Below are positions 61,055 to 64,000 of a stretch of 64,000 nucleotides of DNA, in pieces. The DNA is taken from the NCBI RefSeq assembly GCF_039536205.1, contig NZ_BAAAYL010000001.1, positions 6,696,001 to 6,760,000 on the forward strand, in the 5' to 3' direction. Below the pieces are notes generated by a model. It was given only the letters and a program-made list of their open reading frames with translations, did not search any database and was not told the DNA's origin. The first letter of the stretch is position 1, and each line of letters starts with the position of its first letter. A program made the position numbers and the translations under genes. This DNA is from Streptomyces sannanensis. Lineage in GTDB: Bacteria; Actinomycetota; Actinomycetes; Streptomycetales; Streptomycetaceae.

Positions 61055-61117
61055 TCCCCGTTCTCCCCTTCTTTTTCCTCGCCTCCCCGCCTTCATCCCT
61101 CGCTCTGGAGCACGACC

Positions 61118-62239
61118 ATGCCCAAAAAAACCGGACGAACCGTCGTAAACGTTGCAGCCTGCGGCGCACTGCTGCTGGCCCTCACCGCCTGCTCCGGCGG
61201 TGCCCCCGCCGCCCGTGACATCGACCTCGGCCCCGGCCCGGCCGCCGCGGGCACCGTGAAGAAGGGCGCCCTCGACGGCGTCACCCTCACGTTCGCCTCC
61301 TACGGCGGCATCTACCAGGACGGTCAGGAGACCGCCGCGGTGAAGCCGTTCGCCACCGAATCCGGCGCGCAGGTGCTCTCCGACGGCCCCACCGACTACA
61401 CCAAGCTCAAGGCACAGGTCGACTCGGGAAATGTCACCTGGGACGTGGTGGACACCGACGCCATCTGGGCCGAGCGCCAGTGCGGCAAGCTCCTCATGCC
61501 GCTCGACACCACCATCGTCGACACCTCGAAGCTGCCCAAGGACATGGTGGGCAAGTGCTCGGTGCCGGCCATGACGTACGGCATGGTGCTGATGTACGAC
61601 AAGTCCAAGTTCGGCGCCAACCCGCCCAAGGACTGGGCGGACTTCTTCGACACCGCCAAGTACCCCGGCAAGCGCGCCATACCCGGTGTGGCGTCGGACG
61701 CGGCCCCCGGCCCGCTGGAGGCGGCACTGATCGCGGACGGAATCGCCCCCGACAAGCTCTTCCCGCTCGACGTCGACCGCGGTCTGAAGAAGCTCACCAG
61801 CGTCCGCTCCTCCCTGGTCTTCTGGGACACCGGTGCGCGATCCCAGCAACTGCTGGAGTCGGGCGAGGTGTCGATGGCGATGGTGTGGACCGGCCGTGCC
61901 TACTCGGCCGTGAAGAACGGTGCGAAGTTCGCCCCGCAATGGAACCAGTTCATGCCGGTCTCCGACTCCCTCGCCGTGCCCAAGAACACCAAGAACCCCA
62001 AGGCATCCATGGCCCTGATCAACTACTACCTGGGCGCCGACCAGCAGGCCAAGCTCACCGAGCTGACCTCCTACTCGCCGATCAACTCCGAGGCCGAGCC
62101 GAAGCTCGATGCACTCGCCTCCGAGTACGTGACCTCCGCCCCGGAGCGACAGGCGCAGGCCATCAAGCTGGACAACACTTGGTGGGCGCAGAACCAGGAG
62201 CAGATCATCCAGAAGTGGTCCGACTGGCTGGCGAACTGA
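61118..62239 (+). CDS. Polyamine-type ABC transporter substrate-binding lipoprotein
   Basis: 373 residues with a lipoprotein signal: MPKKTGRTVVN, hydrophobic AACGALLLALTAC and lipobox LTAC (C25). The mature protein has the PotD/PotF pattern: GVTLTFASYGGIYQDGQETA, VTWDVVDTDAIWAERQCGKL, VPAMTYGMVLMYDKSKFGAN, PPKDWADFFDTAKYPGKRAI and LAVPKNTKNPKASMALINYY. It would bind a polyamine or related cation outside the membrane and deliver it to the permeases encoded 3 bp downstream. Confidence 0.92.
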   Translation: MPKKTGRTVVNVAACGALLLALTACSGGAPAARDIDLGPGPAAAGTVKKGALDGVTLTFASYGGIYQDGQETAAVKPFATESGAQVLSDGPTDYTKLKAQVDSGNVTWDVVDTDAIWAERQCGKLLMPLDTTIVDTSKLPKDMVGKCSVPAMTYGMVLMYDKSKFGANPPKDWADFFDTAKYPGKRAIPGVASDAAPGPLEAALIADGIAPDKLFPLDVDRGLKKLTSVRSSLVFWDTGARSQQLLESGEVSMAMVWTGRAYSAVKNGAKFAPQWNQFMPVSDSLAVPKNTKNPKASMALINYYLGADQQAKLTELTSYSPINSEAEPKLDALASEYVTSAPERQAQAIKLDNTWWAQNQEQIIQKWSDWLAN

Positions 62240-62242
62240 CCC

Positions 62243-63118
62243 ATGACCGCCTTGATCGAGATCGCCGCCCCGGCCTCCGGCCGGCGCCCCAAGGGCGTCG
62301 GCGGCCGGTGGGGCTTGCTGCTGCTGCCGGCGCTGGCGCTGCTGGCTGTGCTGTTCCTCGTGCCGCTGGGCCTGATGGCCTGGCGCAGCGTCACCGATCC
62401 GGCACCCGGCCTGGGCAACTACTCCTGGTTCTTCACCAGCGATGTCGCCCTCGCCACCCTGGTGCGCACGCTGGCCGTCGGCGCCGTCGTCACGCTGGTG
62501 ACGCTGTTGCTCTCCTACCCGTACGCCTACCTGATGACCGTGGTCAGCACCCGCGCGCGGATCTGGCTCACCCTGCTGGTGCTGCTGCCGTTCTGGACCA
62601 GCCTGATGGTGCGCACCTTCGCATGGGTGGTGCTGCTACAGGACAGCGGTGTCGTCAACCAGTTGCTCGGCACCGTGGGGATGGGGCCGCTGCAGCTGAT
62701 CCGCACCCAGGCCGGGGTGGTGATCGGCATGACCCAGGTGCTGATGCCGTTCATGGTGCTGCCGCTGTACGCGGTGATGAGCGGTATCGACCGGCGCCTG
62801 CTCGACGCCGCGCAGGGCATGGGGGCGCGTCCTGTCACCGCGTTCCTGCGGGTCTTCGTGCCGCTGTCGCTGCCCGGGGTGGGCGCCGGCGCGCTGACGG
62901 TGTTCATTACCTCGCTCGGCTTCTACGTGACACCGGCCCTGTTGGGCTCGCCCGACCAGGCGCTGATATCACAGCAGATCTTCACCCAGGTCAACGGGCT
63001 GCTCGCATGGGGCCGGGGCGGAGCGATGGGTGTGGTGCTGCTGGCAGTCACGCTGGTCCTGCTGGGGCTGGTCGGATTCGTCCTGCGATTCACCCGTACC
63101 CGAGGAGGTGTTCGATGA
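62243..63118 (+). CDS. ABC transporter permease (PotB-like)
   Basis: 291 residues, six transmembrane helices. LLLLPALALLAVLFLVPLGL first helix; VSTRARIWLTLLVLLPFWTS; EAA-loop RRLLDAAQGMGARPVTAFLR then VFVPLSLPGVG, which contacts the ATPase. YVTPALLGSPDQALISQQIF is typical of PotB/PotH permeases. The stop overlaps the start of the second permease (ATGA). Confidence 0.93.
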   Translation: MTALIEIAAPASGRRPKGVGGRWGLLLLPALALLAVLFLVPLGLMAWRSVTDPAPGLGNYSWFFTSDVALATLVRTLAVGAVVTLVTLLLSYPYAYLMTVVSTRARIWLTLLVLLPFWTSLMVRTFAWVVLLQDSGVVNQLLGTVGMGPLQLIRTQAGVVIGMTQVLMPFMVLPLYAVMSGIDRRLLDAAQGMGARPVTAFLRVFVPLSLPGVGAGALTVFITSLGFYVTPALLGSPDQALISQQIFTQVNGLLAWGRGGAMGVVLLAVTLVLLGLVGFVLRFTRTRGGVR

Positions 63119-63906
63119 GGGCCGGACCCGCGCGGATCGCGCTCTGGGCGTTCAGCGTGCTGGTGGGCTTCTGGCTCATCGCGCCGACGCTGGTGGTGAT
63201 CCCGCTCAGCTTTACCGACAAGGCGTCCCTGGTGTTCCCGCCGACCGGCTGGTCCGGCCGCTGGTACACCAACTTCTTCACCGACCCCCGGTGGAGCGAG
63301 GCGCTGCTCTCCTCGCTGCAGGTGGGCGCACTGGTCGCGGTGGTGGCCACCGTGCTGGGCACCGCCGCCGCGATCGCGCTCACCCGGTCCGGCTCGCGCT
63401 GGGCGAAGTCGTCTTACGGGCTGCTGCTTGCCCCGATGATCGTGCCCACCGTGGTCGTGGCCATCGGCGTGTACGCGCTGTTCCTCCAGTACGGCCTGCT
63501 GGGCACGCTCCTCGGTTTCGTCACCGCCCACACCGTGCTCGCCCTGCCGTTCGTGATCATCCCGGTGACGGCGAGCCTGCGCGGGTTCGACCGGCGGCTC
63601 GAGGACGCCGCACTGATCTGCGGCGCCAGCCGATGGGGCGCGATCCGGCAGGTGACGCTTCCTCAGATCGCCCCCGGAGTCGTCTCCGGCGCCCTGTTCG
63701 CCTTCGTCACCAGCTTCGACGAGGTGGTGGTCTCACTGTTCATCCAGAGCCCCTACCTGCAGACCCTGCCGGTGATGATGTTCGCCAGCGTGACCCGGGA
63801 CACCGATCCCACCATCGCCGCGGCCGCCACCCTGATCATCGTCCTCACCACGGTGCTCGTACTGGCCGCCACCTTCGCCACCTCCAGGAGGAACCGTGTC
63901 CGCTGA
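63115..63906 (+). CDS. ABC transporter permease (PotC-like)
   Basis: 263 residues from the ATG at 63115. LWAFSVLVGFWLIAPTLVVI, PLSFTDKASLVFPPTGWSGR, RLEDAALICGASRWGAIRQV (EAA loop), and FAFVTSFDEVVVSLFIQSPY. It pairs with the PotB-like permease to form the channel. It overlaps by 11 bp the GTG-started ATPase gene, whose AGGAGG site lies within its last codons. Confidence 0.93.
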   Translation: MRAGPARIALWAFSVLVGFWLIAPTLVVIPLSFTDKASLVFPPTGWSGRWYTNFFTDPRWSEALLSSLQVGALVAVVATVLGTAAAIALTRSGSRWAKSSYGLLLAPMIVPTVVVAIGVYALFLQYGLLGTLLGFVTAHTVLALPFVIIPVTASLRGFDRRLEDAALICGASRWGAIRQVTLPQIAPGVVSGALFAFVTSFDEVVVSLFIQSPYLQTLPVMMFASVTRDTDPTIAAAATLIIVLTTVLVLAATFATSRRNRVR

Positions 63907-64000
63907 GACCAGCCTCATCAAGGCGCGTGGAGCCCGCATCGAACTGGCGCAGGTGCGCAAGGAGTACGCGGACTCCGTCGCCGTCGACGACGTCTCCCTG
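63896..64000 (+). CDS. ABC transporter ATPase (PotA-like), 5' end only
   Basis: The window ends after 35 codons. GTG start at 63896 preceded by AGGAGG. The visible N terminus (ARIELAQVRKEYADSVAVDD, VSL) is the opening strand of an ABC ATPase; Walker A lies beyond the window. By position it energises the two permeases. Confidence 0.85.
   Translation, partial: MSAETSLIKARGARIELAQVRKEYADSVAVDDVSL

Noticed and set aside
1..64000. CRISPR arrays, tRNA and rRNA genes
   Set aside because: No regularly spaced repeats and no tRNA T-arm consensus (GGTTCGAATCC-type) in a foldable context were found; no rRNA-like sequence.

Overview
The window is from a high-GC actinomycete, almost certainly Streptomyces. 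It carries an NsdA/NsdB-like TPR regulator, roadblock/LC7 proteins, a DUF6397 protein, DUF5133 and DUF3040 proteins, a SigB/SigF-type sigma factor with STAS and HATPase partners, and GTG/TTG starts with strong GGAGG sites. There is no rRNA, tRNA, CRISPR array or intact transposable element. The high density of truncated and frameshifted genes (about 19 remnants) suggests a chromosome-arm segment that has been repeatedly rearranged.

Left part (1-20.5 kb): a partial phosphotransferase, the NsdA-like regulator, a PAS-SpoIIE phosphatase and a roadblock protein. Then a ribosome-associated S4 protein, a thioesterase, a P450, a methyltransferase and a CAP-domain protein with an apparent sigma-factor remnant at its N terminus. 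A bacterial RhoGDI-like protein lies at 12.3-12.7 kb. A partner-switching cassette (STAS, HATPase, SigB-family sigma) follows at 13.7-15.4 kb, then a DJ-1/PfpI protein, a DHA2-type exporter and trxB. Remnants of a Tm-1-like protein, glutaminase, PRC-barrel protein, hybrid kinase and histidine phosphatase lie between them.

Middle (20.5-43 kb): an HxlR regulator, a succinate-semialdehyde dehydrogenase and a YihY membrane protein. A glycolipid-type cluster follows: a divergent MGDG-synthase-like glycosyltransferase and an SDR, DMT transporter, polysaccharide deacetylase operon. After that comes a mosaic of small genes and relics: I36 inhibitor, NUDIX, small CxxC proteins, ISAzo13, IS5 and TnpB scraps, universal stress protein and hydrolases. 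TetR and MarR regulators sit on conspicuous palindromes; the MarR gene precedes an MFS-USP fusion transporter.

Right part (43-64 kb): a tightly coupled four-gene operon (SWIM protein, VWA protein, MoxR-type AAA+ ATPase, 937-aa DUF5682 protein) with the composition of the uncharacterised E. coli yehQ-yehP-yehL-yehM genes. This is the best candidate for an undescribed system. Between 50.6 and 55.7 kb four copies of a structured, roughly 100-nt repeat are scattered among small genes and broken genes. A translationally coupled pair of RimK-like ATP-grasp ligases follows. The window ends in a polyamine-type ABC operon (HTH-cupin regulator, lipoprotein, two permeases, start of the ATPase).
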